This document shows positions 53,218-62,259 of a DNA stretch of 64,000 nt, piece after piece. The stretch is taken from assembly GCF_000428725.1 (NCBI RefSeq), contig NZ_KE386791.1, positions 186,001 to 250,000 of the forward strand, in the 5' to 3' direction. A program made the translations under genes and the position numbers. This DNA comes from Psychromonas aquimarina ATCC BAA-1526. Lineage in GTDB: Bacteria > Pseudomonadota > Gammaproteobacteria > Enterobacterales > Psychromonadaceae. Each line of letters begins with the position of its first letter. Positions within the stretch are counted from its first letter, which is position 1. The notes under the pieces are model-generated. The model saw only the letters and a program-made list of their open reading frames with translations, searched no databases and was not told the DNA's origin.

Positions 53218-54249
53218 ATGAACAACAAAATCAAAGTGCTGCTGACAGCTTTAGTCTTAAGTGTTTCTGCTACCGGCATTTATTACACATTTGCTCTGAA
53301 AGCAGGTCAGGTGAAAACTGATAATGCCTATGTTCATGGTGAAATCACCCAGATAAGTGCAGAAGCCTCTGGTCGAATTACGAAAATATTTATCAGTGAT
53401 AATCAGCTGGTAAAGGCCGGTGAACTGCTGGCAGTTATTGATGAGCGTGACTATATAGCGCGACGGGATCAGGCTCAGGCCGCCTTGGCAGCAGCGCAGG
53501 CGGCGTTAGATAACAACCTGACGCGAATTGAGCTGCAGCAGCTGAAAATAAAACAAGCAAGTGCTCAGCTTAATACGCTGCAGGCTGAAGATAAACTGCA
53601 GAAAAGTGAATTGATACGCTATTCCCGACTGGTAACAAGTGGTGCGGTAAGTAAAACCAAGTACGATCTGCAGCAGACCACCACAACAAAAGCCGCCTCG
53701 AATCTGCAGGCCGGTAAGTTTACCCTGGCTGCGTCAAAGCAGACTGTGCAGACTTTATACAGCGAACGGGCACAGATTATAGCGCAGCTTCAGCAGGCTG
53801 AAGCTGCGCTGGCCCTGAGTGAACTGGCACTTCAGGACACTAAAATCCGCGCGCCGATTACTGGAGTTGTTGGTAACCGTTCCCTGCAGGTCGGCAAGTT
53901 TATTAAAGCTGGAACGGGAATTCTGGCGATAGTGCCGGTTAATGATCTGTGGCTAAACGCAAACTATAAAGAAACACAGCTGACTAATGTCCAGCCGGGG
54001 CAGGTGGTTGATGTGCAGCTGGATATGTTTCCGGGTAAACATATTAAGGGGTTAGTCAGCAGTATTTCACCGTCTACGGGGGCACAGTTCAGTCTGCTGC
54101 CGCCGGACAACTCTACGGGCAACTTTGTAAAAGTGGTACAGCGGGTCACAGTTAAAATTGAACTGGATATTCCCGAGCAGCTGCAGGGGCGTATTGTGCC
54201 GGGACTTTCTGCACAGGTTGTGATTCACGCAGAAAATACGGGAGTTTAA
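53218..54249 (+). CDS. HlyD/EmrA-type membrane fusion protein
   Basis: 343 residues. One N-terminal membrane helix (about 7-25) is followed by the periplasmic adaptor: barrel-sandwich half KTDNAYVHGEITQISAEASG with RITKIFISDNQLVKAGELLA, a long coiled-coil hairpin (about 95-205), the second half LQDTKIRAPITGVVGNRSLQ, and a beta-barrel domain (LNANYKETQLTNVQPGQVV). This is the EmrA subfamily that pairs with 14-helix MFS exporters. It overlaps the next gene by one base. Controlled by the palindrome upstream. Confidence 0.92.
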   Translation: MNNKIKVLLTALVLSVSATGIYYTFALKAGQVKTDNAYVHGEITQISAEASGRITKIFISDNQLVKAGELLAVIDERDYIARRDQAQAALAAAQAALDNNLTRIELQQLKIKQASAQLNTLQAEDKLQKSELIRYSRLVTSGAVSKTKYDLQQTTTTKAASNLQAGKFTLAASKQTVQTLYSERAQIIAQLQQAEAALALSELALQDTKIRAPITGVVGNRSLQVGKFIKAGTGILAIVPVNDLWLNANYKETQLTNVQPGQVVDVQLDMFPGKHIKGLVSSISPSTGAQFSLLPPDNSTGNFVKVVQRVTVKIELDIPEQLQGRIVPGLSAQVVIHAENTGV

Positions 54250-55772
54250 TGATGAAAGCGCCTATTGAACTTATTGTGCTGGTATCCGTACTGATGATTC
54301 CCTTCGGCATCACTTCAGCTGTTTATAATTCCAGCTCGGCTGAGATAGCCGCCGCGCTGCGTTTATCAGCAGACGATACTGCCTGGTTCAATATACTTTA
54401 TATTGGCGCACAGTTAATAATGCTGCCCTTTGCCTCCTGGCTGACTTACCGCTTTGGTGCGGTGCGTTTACTTATCGGCGGTGCTGTTATTGGTTTAGTC
54501 AGTGCAGTAATAAGTGCTTTTTGTAATATACCCGAGGCACATTACTTTACCTGGACTGGGCACGGCATCGCCGCCAGTGCAATGATAGTGGCCGGCCAGG
54601 TACTGGTGCTGCGAAATTTGTCTATTCGTAATATTGCTTATGCTGAAAGCATTATGCTGCTGATGACCACTTTGTTACCTTTTGGTATTTATCCGTGGAT
54701 TTTAGCTGAATTAGCTGAAAATCAGCTTTGGCAGCTCTCTTTTGCTGTACAGATACTTGTTTATATCATCTTTTTTGCCTGGATCTGGTTACGTCCTTTT
54801 CCCTATAAAGATGAAAAGCGGGCTGTCACATTTAACCTTCTTCAGGCTGTGTTGATGACGGCCGCCATTGCCGGCGTTGTTTTTATACTGATGCGCGGTC
54901 AGTTTTATAACTGGTTTGACAGCCCGCTAATAAGTAATGCCGCTGTGATAACAGCCGCGCTGATCCTGCTTTGCGTCTTTGCGCTTAAAAAACGCTGGGG
55001 CAGGGGGGAATATATTCGCTCCGATGTACTGGCTTCTGCTAAGAATATCGTCTCTATGTATAACGGCGCGTTAGCTGGATTTGCAGTGTTAGGTACTTCT
55101 ATGCTGATTTCAAGTTACCTTGCCGGCGTTCTGCAGTACAGTCATAGTCAACTGGGCTGGATTCAAGTTCCTGCATTAAGCAGTATGCTGCTGGGCCTGC
55201 TGGTGAGTATATGGATTTGTAACCATCCGACCTTAAAACCTGATGTAGTGATTCCTGTCGGAGTACTGATGATCCTGCTCTCCAGTGCTTTTCTTGCCGG
55301 CAGTAATGCCTACAGCGGCGTTAGCGACATGTGGTTAGCGCTGCTGCTGCGCGGTTTTGGTGTCGGCGTGCTTAATGTAACAGTAACAATTTATATTCTT
55401 GGCGGATTTGAAAAAAAATATATAGCGCAAGGTGTAAGTTATTTCTACTTGTTTCGTACATTTGGCGGTCTGGCAGGGGGCGCTTTGTTTTCCCGTTTAA
55501 TGAGTCAGGAAGCTTCCACTGCCGTTAATGTTCTGGGTGAGAATTTTAATGAAATGAATCAGGCTTTTATTCTTTATCAAGGGGCCATGGTGCGCACTCT
55601 GGAAAATGCGATGCTGGAAGCAACACCTGCCCGCGTTGCTCTGCTGCTGAGCGGGCAGCTGAAAACTCAGACAGCGGCAGTAGCGGGGGTTAATAATTTC
55701 CAGTGGTTTGTTATTTGTATTTTTATACTTGCTCCGATACTGCTTATTGGTAAGAAACTGGCGGCAAAGTAA
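54249..55772 (+). CDS. DHA2/EmrB-type MFS exporter
   Basis: 507-residue, 14-helix major facilitator. LSADDTAWFNILYIGAQLIM and the motif-A-like loop TYRFGAVRLL near residue 65 fit the DHA2 group, but several consensus prolines and the usual DRxGRR sequence are altered, as in the subgroup found with short EmrA proteins. Its start overlaps the stop of the fusion-protein gene (TAATG), so expression is coupled. Together with an outer-membrane channel such as TolC, not encoded here, it would pump toxic compounds out of the cell. Substrate unknown. Confidence 0.88.
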   Translation: MMKAPIELIVLVSVLMIPFGITSAVYNSSSAEIAAALRLSADDTAWFNILYIGAQLIMLPFASWLTYRFGAVRLLIGGAVIGLVSAVISAFCNIPEAHYFTWTGHGIAASAMIVAGQVLVLRNLSIRNIAYAESIMLLMTTLLPFGIYPWILAELAENQLWQLSFAVQILVYIIFFAWIWLRPFPYKDEKRAVTFNLLQAVLMTAAIAGVVFILMRGQFYNWFDSPLISNAAVITAALILLCVFALKKRWGRGEYIRSDVLASAKNIVSMYNGALAGFAVLGTSMLISSYLAGVLQYSHSQLGWIQVPALSSMLLGLLVSIWICNHPTLKPDVVIPVGVLMILLSSAFLAGSNAYSGVSDMWLALLLRGFGVGVLNVTVTIYILGGFEKKYIAQGVSYFYLFRTFGGLAGGALFSRLMSQEASTAVNVLGENFNEMNQAFILYQGAMVRTLENAMLEATPARVALLLSGQLKTQTAAVAGVNNFQWFVICIFILAPILLIGKKLAAK

Positions 55773-55952
55773 AACAATTCAGCATAAAAAATATACTTTA
55801 GTGCACAGTAGACAACTCCTTATTGAGTGTGTGGAGATGTGAGAGCCGGCACAATCTGACGTTAATATATTGCTCAGTGAATAAGGGATAGGTAAACTGC
55901 ATCCGCAGACGCTTAGTCTCAACACATATAAACAATAATTAAGGATGAAAAA

Positions 55953-57230
55953 GTGCTAACGAAACATAAAGGAATCTTGTCCAATATTGGGACACAGGTA
56001 GTTATTGCCATGATTATAGGCTCCCTTGTCGGGGTTTATATGGGTGATGCTGCATCTATGTTTGCGCCGCTGGGTGCAATATTTATTCATTTAATCAAAA
56101 TGCTGGTAATCCCTCTAGTAGCCGTGGCTATTATTACGGGGGCGGCAAATCTTGGTGACAGTCCGGCTGCTGGTAAAATTGGTCTTACCACTTTCGGCTT
56201 CTTCATGCTGACTTCTGCAATTGCTGTTGCATTAGCAATCTTTATGGGTGAGATGTTTACTCCTGGTGTTGGAGTTGATTTATCAAGCATGCAGGGAATA
56301 TTCTCTAATGAGTATGCAGATAAAGGTAACGTACCAGGCTTTTTCGAAACAGTATTAGGCATGATCCCGACGAATGTCTTCCAGTCGTTAAATAATGCCA
56401 ACATTCTGCAGATTCTAGTTTTCTGTCTGTTCCTGGGTATCGCACTGTCTAAAGTTGAGAAGAAACGCAGCGAACCGTTAATGAATATTCTTAACGGCCT
56501 TGTTGATGCGTTTGTATGGATGATTAATGTTGTTATGCGTATAGCACCGATTGGTGTATTCGGTCTTATGGCTGAAGCAGTAGGTACGTTTGGTTTTGAT
56601 GTACTAACAACAGTAATGCAGCTGTTTATTGTCTATGTAGCGGCAATCCTGATCTTTGGTTTTGTTGTTTACCCGTTATTTATCAAACTGTTTTCAGATG
56701 TACCGGTGGGACGCTTTCTCTCGGCAATGAAACGTCCGCAGGCTGTTGCACTTTCAACTGCTTCTTCTATGGCAACACTGCCGGTTACTTTAGATACAGT
56801 AGAAAAAGAGCTGGATGTTTCTAACTCTACCGCTTCTTTTGTACTGCCGCTGGGCGCTACTATTAATATGAGTGGTAATGCTATCTACTACGGTCTAGTT
56901 GCGGTATTTTTTGCACAGGTATTTAATGTAGATCTTGGTTTTGCAGCTTATGCGGCTATTATTTTCACCGCAACTATCGGTGCAATCGGTCAGGCAGGTG
57001 TACCTGGTCCGTCTTTCCTTGTTGTTGCAGTACTGCTGGCTGCCGGTATTCCTATTGAAGGTTTACCGCTGCTGTTTGCACTGGACCGTATCTTCGATAT
57101 GATCCGTACTGCGTTGAATATTACCGGTGACGCCGCTTGTGCGGTAATCGTAGATAAATTCAACCCGGAAAATCAGGTTGATGCTGAAGTCACGCCGATT
57201 AACGGGCAGGAAGAGAAGAAGGTCGCTTAA
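55953..57230 (+). CDS. Dicarboxylate/amino acid:cation symporter (DAACS)
   Basis: 425 residues starting at GTG; AAGGA lies 7 bases before it, and the only nearby ATG runs straight into a stop. This is the GltP/GltT/DctA fold: IHLIKMLVIPLVAVAIITGA, the hairpin-1 serine-rich segment VALSTASSMATLPVT, the helix-7 motif GATINMSGNAIYY and hairpin 2 GQAGVPGPSFLVVAVLLAAG. These residues bind substrate and cation. Likely substrates are glutamate, aspartate or C4-dicarboxylates with sodium or protons. It is a single gene with a strong terminator. Confidence 0.92.
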   Translation: MLTKHKGILSNIGTQVVIAMIIGSLVGVYMGDAASMFAPLGAIFIHLIKMLVIPLVAVAIITGAANLGDSPAAGKIGLTTFGFFMLTSAIAVALAIFMGEMFTPGVGVDLSSMQGIFSNEYADKGNVPGFFETVLGMIPTNVFQSLNNANILQILVFCLFLGIALSKVEKKRSEPLMNILNGLVDAFVWMINVVMRIAPIGVFGLMAEAVGTFGFDVLTTVMQLFIVYVAAILIFGFVVYPLFIKLFSDVPVGRFLSAMKRPQAVALSTASSMATLPVTLDTVEKELDVSNSTASFVLPLGATINMSGNAIYYGLVAVFFAQVFNVDLGFAAYAAIIFTATIGAIGQAGVPGPSFLVVAVLLAAGIPIEGLPLLFALDRIFDMIRTALNITGDAACAVIVDKFNPENQVDAEVTPINGQEEKKVA

Positions 57231-57602
57231 TTTTTTTATTAAGTGAATATCTTGTTAAGGGAGCTTATTTAAGCTCCCTTTTTTATTGCTGATCTTGTCT
57301 CATCAGCGTTTCATTGCTTTTCTAACATATCTGCCTAGCCTGCATTCAGGCAAATTTTCAAAAAATGTTTAGTCACATTAACTGCATAAACAAATCAATA
57401 TTTTGCTTCTCTGAACATGGTGATAAAAACATCAATTACAGTTATTCGGTTTATTATTAGATACTTGTACTAAATTTTTTGTTCCTGCTATACACAGCTT
57501 GAAAATAAATATATATTCACTATTTATGTGTATACATTCACTTTGTGTGTTTGTTTTTAAATAATACAGCTGCTCACAGCTTTACTTGGGAATAAGAATA
57601 AG
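57231..57602 (+). other. Intergenic region with terminator
   Basis: AAGGGAGCTT pairs with AAGCTCCCTT at 57257-57280, followed by TTTTATT: a good terminator for the symporter gene. The remaining 320 bases are very AT-rich and must carry the NhaC promoter; I see no clear boxes. Confidence 0.8.
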
Positions 57603-59123
57603 ATGCAGGAAATAGATGTAACCTCACTGCTGCCGATTGTTGTAACTCTGGTGCTTTCATTAACCACACGAAACGTAGTGATCGGCCTGTTTAGCGGTGT
57701 ATTAACGGGGATTGTTATGTTAAACGGCTTCAGCCCGCTGCATAATGTCGAGTTAATGGTTAAAGATTATATTGCACCGCAGCTGACTGACAGTTATAAC
57801 GCCGGTGTATTAGTTCTGCTGGTATTTATCGGCGGTTTTGTAGCATTGATGGAACAGTCCGGTGGCGGTTTTGCTTTTGCCTCTAAAGTAACCGACTGGG
57901 TCAGTACAAAATTTAAAGCTCAGACTGCTTCATGGTTTGGCGGTATTATTATCTTCTTCTCTGATTTAGGAACTCCGCTGATTGTCGGGCCGGTATTTCG
58001 TCCTATTTTTGACAAGTTAAAAATTTCCCGTCAGAAACTCGCATTTATTCTTGATTCAACTTCTTCGCCTGTGGCTATTCTTATTCCTTTTATCGGCTGG
58101 GGAGTTTACATAATGGGGCTGCTGCATAAGGAGTTCAGTGTTTTAAATGTGGATATTAGTGACTGGCAGGCGTTTATCTCAGCTGTGCCTTATCAGTTTT
58201 ATGCTTTTCTGGCTATTTTTATAGTGCCTCTAGTGGCATTTAATAAACTAGATTTCGGCCCTATGGCCGCCGCAGAAGAAAACACTCAGAAGGGCATTAG
58301 TATTGGTAACAGTAAAGAATCGCTGCAGCCCTTTACCCATGACAAAGCTAATGCCTCATTTGTCTGGGCACCGCTTGTGGTGATGGCAGTTGTGCTGTTT
58401 ACTATGCTGCTGCCGTTAGGTTTCCCTTTTGAGAAAATATCCGGTTCAGATTTTAGAGCTGCATTGTCCAGTGCTTACTTTTTTGCCGCTGTTACCTTGA
58501 TCTGTCTGATGGCCCTGTACAAGGTAAGAAATCTGTCTAACGGCATTTCTGTTTATCTAAAAGGTATGGGTAATATGATGCAGGTGGCGATCATCCTGAT
58601 CCTTGCCTGGACATTAAGCACTATAGGTAAAGAGTTAGGTACTGCCGCATATATCGCTCAGCAGGCGCAAAGTGGTTTTCCTTACTGGTTAGTCCCGGCG
58701 GTCTCTTTTCTGCTGGCGGGTATTATATCTTTTGCTACAGGCTCGTCATGGGGAACATTTGCCATTATGATACCGCTGGTGGTACCGACTGCGTTTGCTG
58801 TCGATGCGCCACTTTATGTTTGCATCGGCGCTGTTTTATCCGGCGGCCTGTTCGGCGATCACTGCTCCCCGATTTCTGAAACAACTATATTGTCTTCCAC
58901 TGGATCCGGCTGTGACCAGTTTGAGCATTTCCGTACACAGCTGCCTTATGCCTTATTAAACGGCGCTATCGCGCTGATCAGCTTTATTGCCGCCGGTGTA
59001 TCTGCAAGCCCGCTGGTATTAGCAGCGGCACTGGTCGCACAGATATGTCTGGTTTATATTTTGTCAAAGCTCCATCGTAAACGCCAAACCCATAAGCCGC
59101 TGACTAACACTGCTGCGGTATAA
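57603..59123 (+). CDS. Na+/H+ antiporter, NhaC family
   Basis: 506-residue inner-membrane protein with about 12 helices. NhaC-family features: LLPIVVTLVLSLTTRNVVIG with GLFSGVLTG at the start, IIIFFSDLGTPLIVGPVFRP, LDSTSSPVAILIPFIGWGVY, FATGSSWGTFAIMIPLVVP, and GGLFGDHCSPISETTILSS. Members exchange sodium for protons or, in some cases, carry organic acids or amino acids with sodium. The sodium role fits a marine host but is not proven. It is a single gene. Confidence 0.88.
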   Translation: MQEIDVTSLLPIVVTLVLSLTTRNVVIGLFSGVLTGIVMLNGFSPLHNVELMVKDYIAPQLTDSYNAGVLVLLVFIGGFVALMEQSGGGFAFASKVTDWVSTKFKAQTASWFGGIIIFFSDLGTPLIVGPVFRPIFDKLKISRQKLAFILDSTSSPVAILIPFIGWGVYIMGLLHKEFSVLNVDISDWQAFISAVPYQFYAFLAIFIVPLVAFNKLDFGPMAAAEENTQKGISIGNSKESLQPFTHDKANASFVWAPLVVMAVVLFTMLLPLGFPFEKISGSDFRAALSSAYFFAAVTLICLMALYKVRNLSNGISVYLKGMGNMMQVAIILILAWTLSTIGKELGTAAYIAQQAQSGFPYWLVPAVSFLLAGIISFATGSSWGTFAIMIPLVVPTAFAVDAPLYVCIGAVLSGGLFGDHCSPISETTILSSTGSGCDQFEHFRTQLPYALLNGAIALISFIAAGVSASPLVLAAALVAQICLVYILSKLHRKRQTHKPLTNTAAV

Positions 59124-59144
59124 CCTTTACTGCTCCGTTAACAT

Positions 59145-59178
59145 AACGAAAAAGTGTCTGTTAAGACATTTTTTCGTT
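59145..59178 (+). terminator. Terminator after NhaC-family gene
   Basis: AACGAAAAAGTGTCT pairs with AGACATTTTTTCGTT around a 4-base loop (one G-T pair), followed by TTTATTTTT. Confidence 0.8.
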
Positions 59179-59297
59179 TTTATTTTTCTGCGCTCATAAA
59201 TATATGTAAATTTTGCAGAATATCATTTCATGTGATCTGGATCGTGTTACCCTAAGCACTCCCGTCTACTGTCAAATTTATCTATGCAGGAAATTCT

Positions 59298-60488
59298 ATG
59301 AGTTCAAACTCGTCATCAAAGCTGAGTTTATTACTGGTTATTATATTAGGTGCAATATCAGCTCTTACACCCTTAGCCATCGATATGTACCTACCGGCTA
59401 TGCCGAGCATTGCCCGGGAACTAGGAGTGAGTTCCGGATCGATTCAAATCACTTTAACCGCCTATGTAAGCGGATTTGCAGTGGGGCAGCTGCTGCACGG
59501 TCCTCTGGCTGACAGTTATGGACGTAAACCGGTACTATTGACTGGTACTGCATTATTTGCGGCAGCATCGGTGATCAGTGCAACAACCGAGGGTATCAAT
59601 GCATTAATGTGGGTGCGTGCAGCGCAGGGTTTTGCCGGTGCCGCCTCTGCTGTGGTTATTCAGGCGATAGTCAGGGATATGTTTGAAAAAGAAGATTATG
59701 CCCGCACCATGTCGATGATAACCCTAGTGATGACTATTGCTCCTTTAGTGGCACCTATGATTGGCGGGCATATGGCTGTGTGGTTCGGCTGGCGTTCAAT
59801 CTTCTGGCTGCTGGCATTAATTGCTGTGGTGGTGATTATTGCTTCAAGCTGGGTTATCCCGGAAACACTTGCAGTAGAAAAAAGACCGTCATTTAGTCTG
59901 CATACAACTCTGCGTAATTATTTTCAGCTGTCTACCCGGCCTGAAGCGATAGGCCTGATTTTTACCGGTGCATTTTCATTTTCAGGCATGTTCGCATTTT
60001 TAACTGCCGGCTCTTTTGTGTACATCGAACTTTATGGTGTTGATATCGAACATGTGGGTTATCTGTTTGGTTTGAATGTCCTGTTGATGATGGTTATGAC
60101 CAGTCTTAACGGCCGTCTGGTCAAAAAAATGGGCTCTCACTGGATGCTGCGTTTCGGCTTAAATATCCAGCTGCTGGCTGGTTTTATGCTAGTTGCAGCG
60201 CAGATCTTGAATCTTGGTTTATGGGGCGTAGTGATTCCGGTGATGATGTTTGTCAGCACTATTTCAATTATCGGCAGTAACAGCATGGCGCTGCTGCTGA
60301 GCGAATATCCCCATATTGCCGGGACCGCATCATCGCTGGCCGGTACTTTACGTTTTGGAACCGGCGCACTGATGGCCGCCTGTATATCTTTGCTGCCCGG
60401 TTCGTCAGCCTGGCCTATGGTTGCATTGATGGCATTAAGCGCAGTACTGTCTATGGTCATTTATCTGCGATTTGCCAGAAATGTTTGA
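59298..60488 (+). CDS. Bcr/CflA-family drug efflux MFS transporter
   Basis: 396-residue, 12-helix transporter. Subfamily features are LTPLAIDMYLPAMPSIAREL in helix 1, VSGFAVGQLLHGPLADSYGR with the motif-A loop, and RAAQGFAGAASAVVIQAIVR in helix 4. The family exports bicyclomycin, chloramphenicol, cysteine or other compounds. Its second copy in this window is punC, which is only distantly similar. It is a single gene; no regulator is adjacent, so its control is unknown. Confidence 0.9.
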   Translation: MSSNSSSKLSLLLVIILGAISALTPLAIDMYLPAMPSIARELGVSSGSIQITLTAYVSGFAVGQLLHGPLADSYGRKPVLLTGTALFAAASVISATTEGINALMWVRAAQGFAGAASAVVIQAIVRDMFEKEDYARTMSMITLVMTIAPLVAPMIGGHMAVWFGWRSIFWLLALIAVVVIIASSWVIPETLAVEKRPSFSLHTTLRNYFQLSTRPEAIGLIFTGAFSFSGMFAFLTAGSFVYIELYGVDIEHVGYLFGLNVLLMMVMTSLNGRLVKKMGSHWMLRFGLNIQLLAGFMLVAAQILNLGLWGVVIPVMMFVSTISIIGSNSMALLLSEYPHIAGTASSLAGTLRFGTGALMAACISLLPGSSAWPMVALMALSAVLSMVIYLRFARNV

Positions 60489-60598
60489 TTAGTACCGCTG
60501 TTGAAGCTGGTTGTGTGTAGGCTGCTTAACTTCTATACTTTAAATTAGCCGCTTGTAGATTGTTTATGCGGGTGTTTTAAGTGAAATAAGAGGTGATT

Positions 60599-60784
60599 AT
60601 GGATATGAGCGTTGTCGGCGGGGTAATGACCCAGCAGGCCAAAATTAGTACCCTTGAAAAGGTTAATGTCAGTTTACTTAAAACAGCTAATAAGCAGGCA
60701 GAAGAGCAGACCGTGAAGTTATTAGAATCTGTTAAGCCGGCTCCCGTTGGTAATCTTGGTAAACATATAGACATTGAAGTTTAA
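60599..60784 (+). CDS. YjfB-type putative motility protein, copy 1
   Basis: 61 residues from the ATG preceded by AAGAGG. The in-frame GTG six bases upstream overlaps that site, and the chosen start makes the two copies align residue for residue. Pattern: MDMSVVGGVM, TLEKVNVSLLKTANKQAEEQ, and LGKHIDIEV at the end. The N-terminal hydrophobic step, central Leu-Lys-x-Ala helix and C-terminal Gly-x-x-x-Asp-Ile-x-Val match the YjfB_motility family (PF14070), named for a motility link in Bacillus. Function in gammaproteobacteria is unknown. No flagellar genes lie in the window. Confidence 0.72.
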   Translation: MDMSVVGGVMTQQAKISTLEKVNVSLLKTANKQAEEQTVKLLESVKPAPVGNLGKHIDIEV

Positions 60785-60937
60785 TCTGAAGCTTGGTCTT
60801 CGGCAGTGCTGTAAGAGTCTTTACAGCGCTGCCGTTTTAGTTTCAGCTATATCATTTTCACCCGCAAACAGACCCAACCTCCAGCTATAACAAGTTTTTC
60901 CCTCAATACCGCTGTAAATTATTGAGCAAAGTATTAC

Positions 60938-60964
60938 TCAAGATATTTAAAGTTATGCCGATAC
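60938..60964 (+). promoter_or_regulatory. Sigma-28-like promoter for YjfB copy 2
   Basis: TCAAGATA-N11-GCCGATAC. Flagellar sigma-28 (FliA) promoters have a TAAAG or TCAAG type -35 and GCCGATAA at -10 with 11 bases between; seven of eight -10 positions match. A start near 60972 gives an 88-base leader. Confidence 0.55.
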
Positions 60965-61059
60965 AGTAAGCACGTTCGATAATAGTGTTTACAGGGGTAT
61001 TTAACCTGCAGTATGTGTGATTATCAGCGTTGTTAAAATAAAATTCATGAGGTCAAATT

Positions 61060-61254
61060 ATGAGTCTAAGCAGTGTCGGCGGTGCAATGGGAGTTCAAGC
61101 TCAGGTAAATACCTTAGAGCAGGTAAATATGAGTCTGATTAAAACAGCAAATAACCAGGCGGAACAGCAGGTCTCACAGTTATTACAGTCAGTTAGTCCG
61201 ACTACGTCTACTTCTGACGACAGCCGCGGACAGCACGTAGATATTTACGTGTAA
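61060..61254 (+). CDS. YjfB-type putative motility protein, copy 2
   Basis: 64 residues, about half identical to copy 1: MSLSSVGGAM, TLEQVNMSLIKTANNQAEQQ, and GQHVDIYV at the C-terminus, with a slightly longer Ser/Thr linker (PTTSTSDDSRG). GAGG lies 6 bases before the ATG. The family pattern is as for copy 1. It is preceded by a good sigma-28-like promoter, which supports a flagellar-regulon role. No flagellar structural gene is in view. Confidence 0.75.
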   Translation: MSLSSVGGAMGVQAQVNTLEQVNMSLIKTANNQAEQQVSQLLQSVSPTTSTSDDSRGQHVDIYV

Positions 61255-61606
61255 TTCTTTTTGTATATAAAGTTAATCTGATAGTTGTATTTTACCGGCT
61301 GTCGGATTAGTCCTGCTGCATAATCCTGTAATCTGCCCGCTTTTAAACAGCCCCAACCTCCAAGAATAAAAATACACAAATATACTCATCAAGTTTAATT
61401 TAAATATACCGGATGAAGTAATAAGCTACATATAGTGAAATTATTAAACCGCTAAGACTGGTCCGTAAAAATATTGCTAATAGTAGGGGGAGAGCCATGG
61501 TGCATTATTGTTTTGCGGTTAATAACTCATTGGCAAAGGTTTAAAGTTCTACGCCGGGTAGTAATGAAACCTTGTTAATACTACCCGGCGCACTTTTTAA
61601 TATTGT
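61255..61606. other. Spacer with orphan promoter-like element and terminator
   Basis: TCAAGTTT-N11-ACCGGATG at 61389-61415 is a degraded counterpart of the sigma-28-like promoter but leads to no gene I can find. CGCCGGGTAGTA and TACTACCCGGCG (61552-61563, 61579-61590) form a strong 12-base stem next to the end of eda, followed by CACTTTTTAA on the plus strand. It may serve both sides. Confidence 0.6.
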
Positions 61607-62236
61607 TTAACAGTGTACCTGCTGAGCCGTTTCACGTGTTAAGCGCCCGATTTCCTGCCAGTCTGCTTCATTAATCATTTTCTTATCTACCATCCAGGTG
61701 CCGCCGCAGGCCACAACGCGGTCTAGTGCCAGATAGTCTTTTACATTGCTGGGGTTAATACCGCCGGTGGGCATAAATTCAACCTGTGTATAGGGGGCAA
61801 GTAATGACTTAAGCATATTAATGCCGCCGGATGCTTCTGCCGGGAAGAACTTTAAAGTGGTCAGCCCCATTTCCAGAGCTGCTTCAACAGCAGAAGGGTT
61901 ATTAACACCAGGTATAATATCAATGCCGATCTCCCGGCAGGCACGCACCGTGTTCGGGTTGAAACCAGGTGAAACAACAAATGTCGCACCGGCATCTTTA
62001 GCCGCCTGTGCCTGCTCTCGATTCAGTACTGTCCCTGCGCCGATCAGCATATCCGGCTGTGCTTGACGTAACAATCGAATCGCTTCCGCAGCCGCATCTG
62101 AACGGAAAGTGATTTCAGCAGCTGCCAGACCGTTTTCTACCAGAGCTTTTCCTAATGGGATAATATCTTCAGCGTTATCAATTGCGATCACCGGAATAAT
62201 TTTAATCTGTTTAAGTTGTTGTGAAATAGAGTTCAT
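61607..62236 (-). CDS. eda: KDPG aldolase (Entner-Doudoroff)
   Basis: 209 residues (E. coli Eda 213). Class I aldolase: catalytic Glu41 in AAAEITFRS and Schiff-base Lys129 in LTTLKFFPAE; LIGAGTVLN and VSPGFNP form the phosphate-binding region, with TGGINPSN near residue 160. It cleaves 2-keto-3-deoxy-6-phosphogluconate to pyruvate and glyceraldehyde-3-phosphate. It is last in the uxaC-kdgK-eda operon, 23 bases after kdgK, which completes the hexuronate route to central metabolism. Confidence 0.96.
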   Translation of the reverse strand: MNSISQQLKQIKIIPVIAIDNAEDIIPLGKALVENGLAAAEITFRSDAAAEAIRLLRQAQPDMLIGAGTVLNREQAQAAKDAGATFVVSPGFNPNTVRACREIGIDIIPGVNNPSAVEAALEMGLTTLKFFPAEASGGINMLKSLLAPYTQVEFMPTGGINPSNVKDYLALDRVVACGGTWMVDKKMINEADWQEIGRLTRETAQQVHC

Positions 62237-62259
62237 TGTCTGTTTTTCCTGCTGATATT

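Larger units (their letters stand above)
60599..61420 (+). repeat. Tandem duplication of a YjfB gene unit
   Basis: Two units of about 460-480 bases. Besides the genes, the 3' flanks correspond: GACCCAACCTCCAGCTATAA (60870) with GCCCCAACCTCCAAGAATAA (about 61349), then a TCAAG element, ACCGG/GCCGATA and GTAAGC/GTAATAAGC. The second 3' flank is followed by no gene. Unit identity is moderate, so the duplication is not recent. Confidence 0.65.

Noticed and set aside
61389-61606. A third YjfB-type gene after the orphan promoter-like element
   Set aside because: No frame with the MS..VGG..M start or the C-terminal DI.V pattern follows; only non-coding DNA and a terminator are seen.
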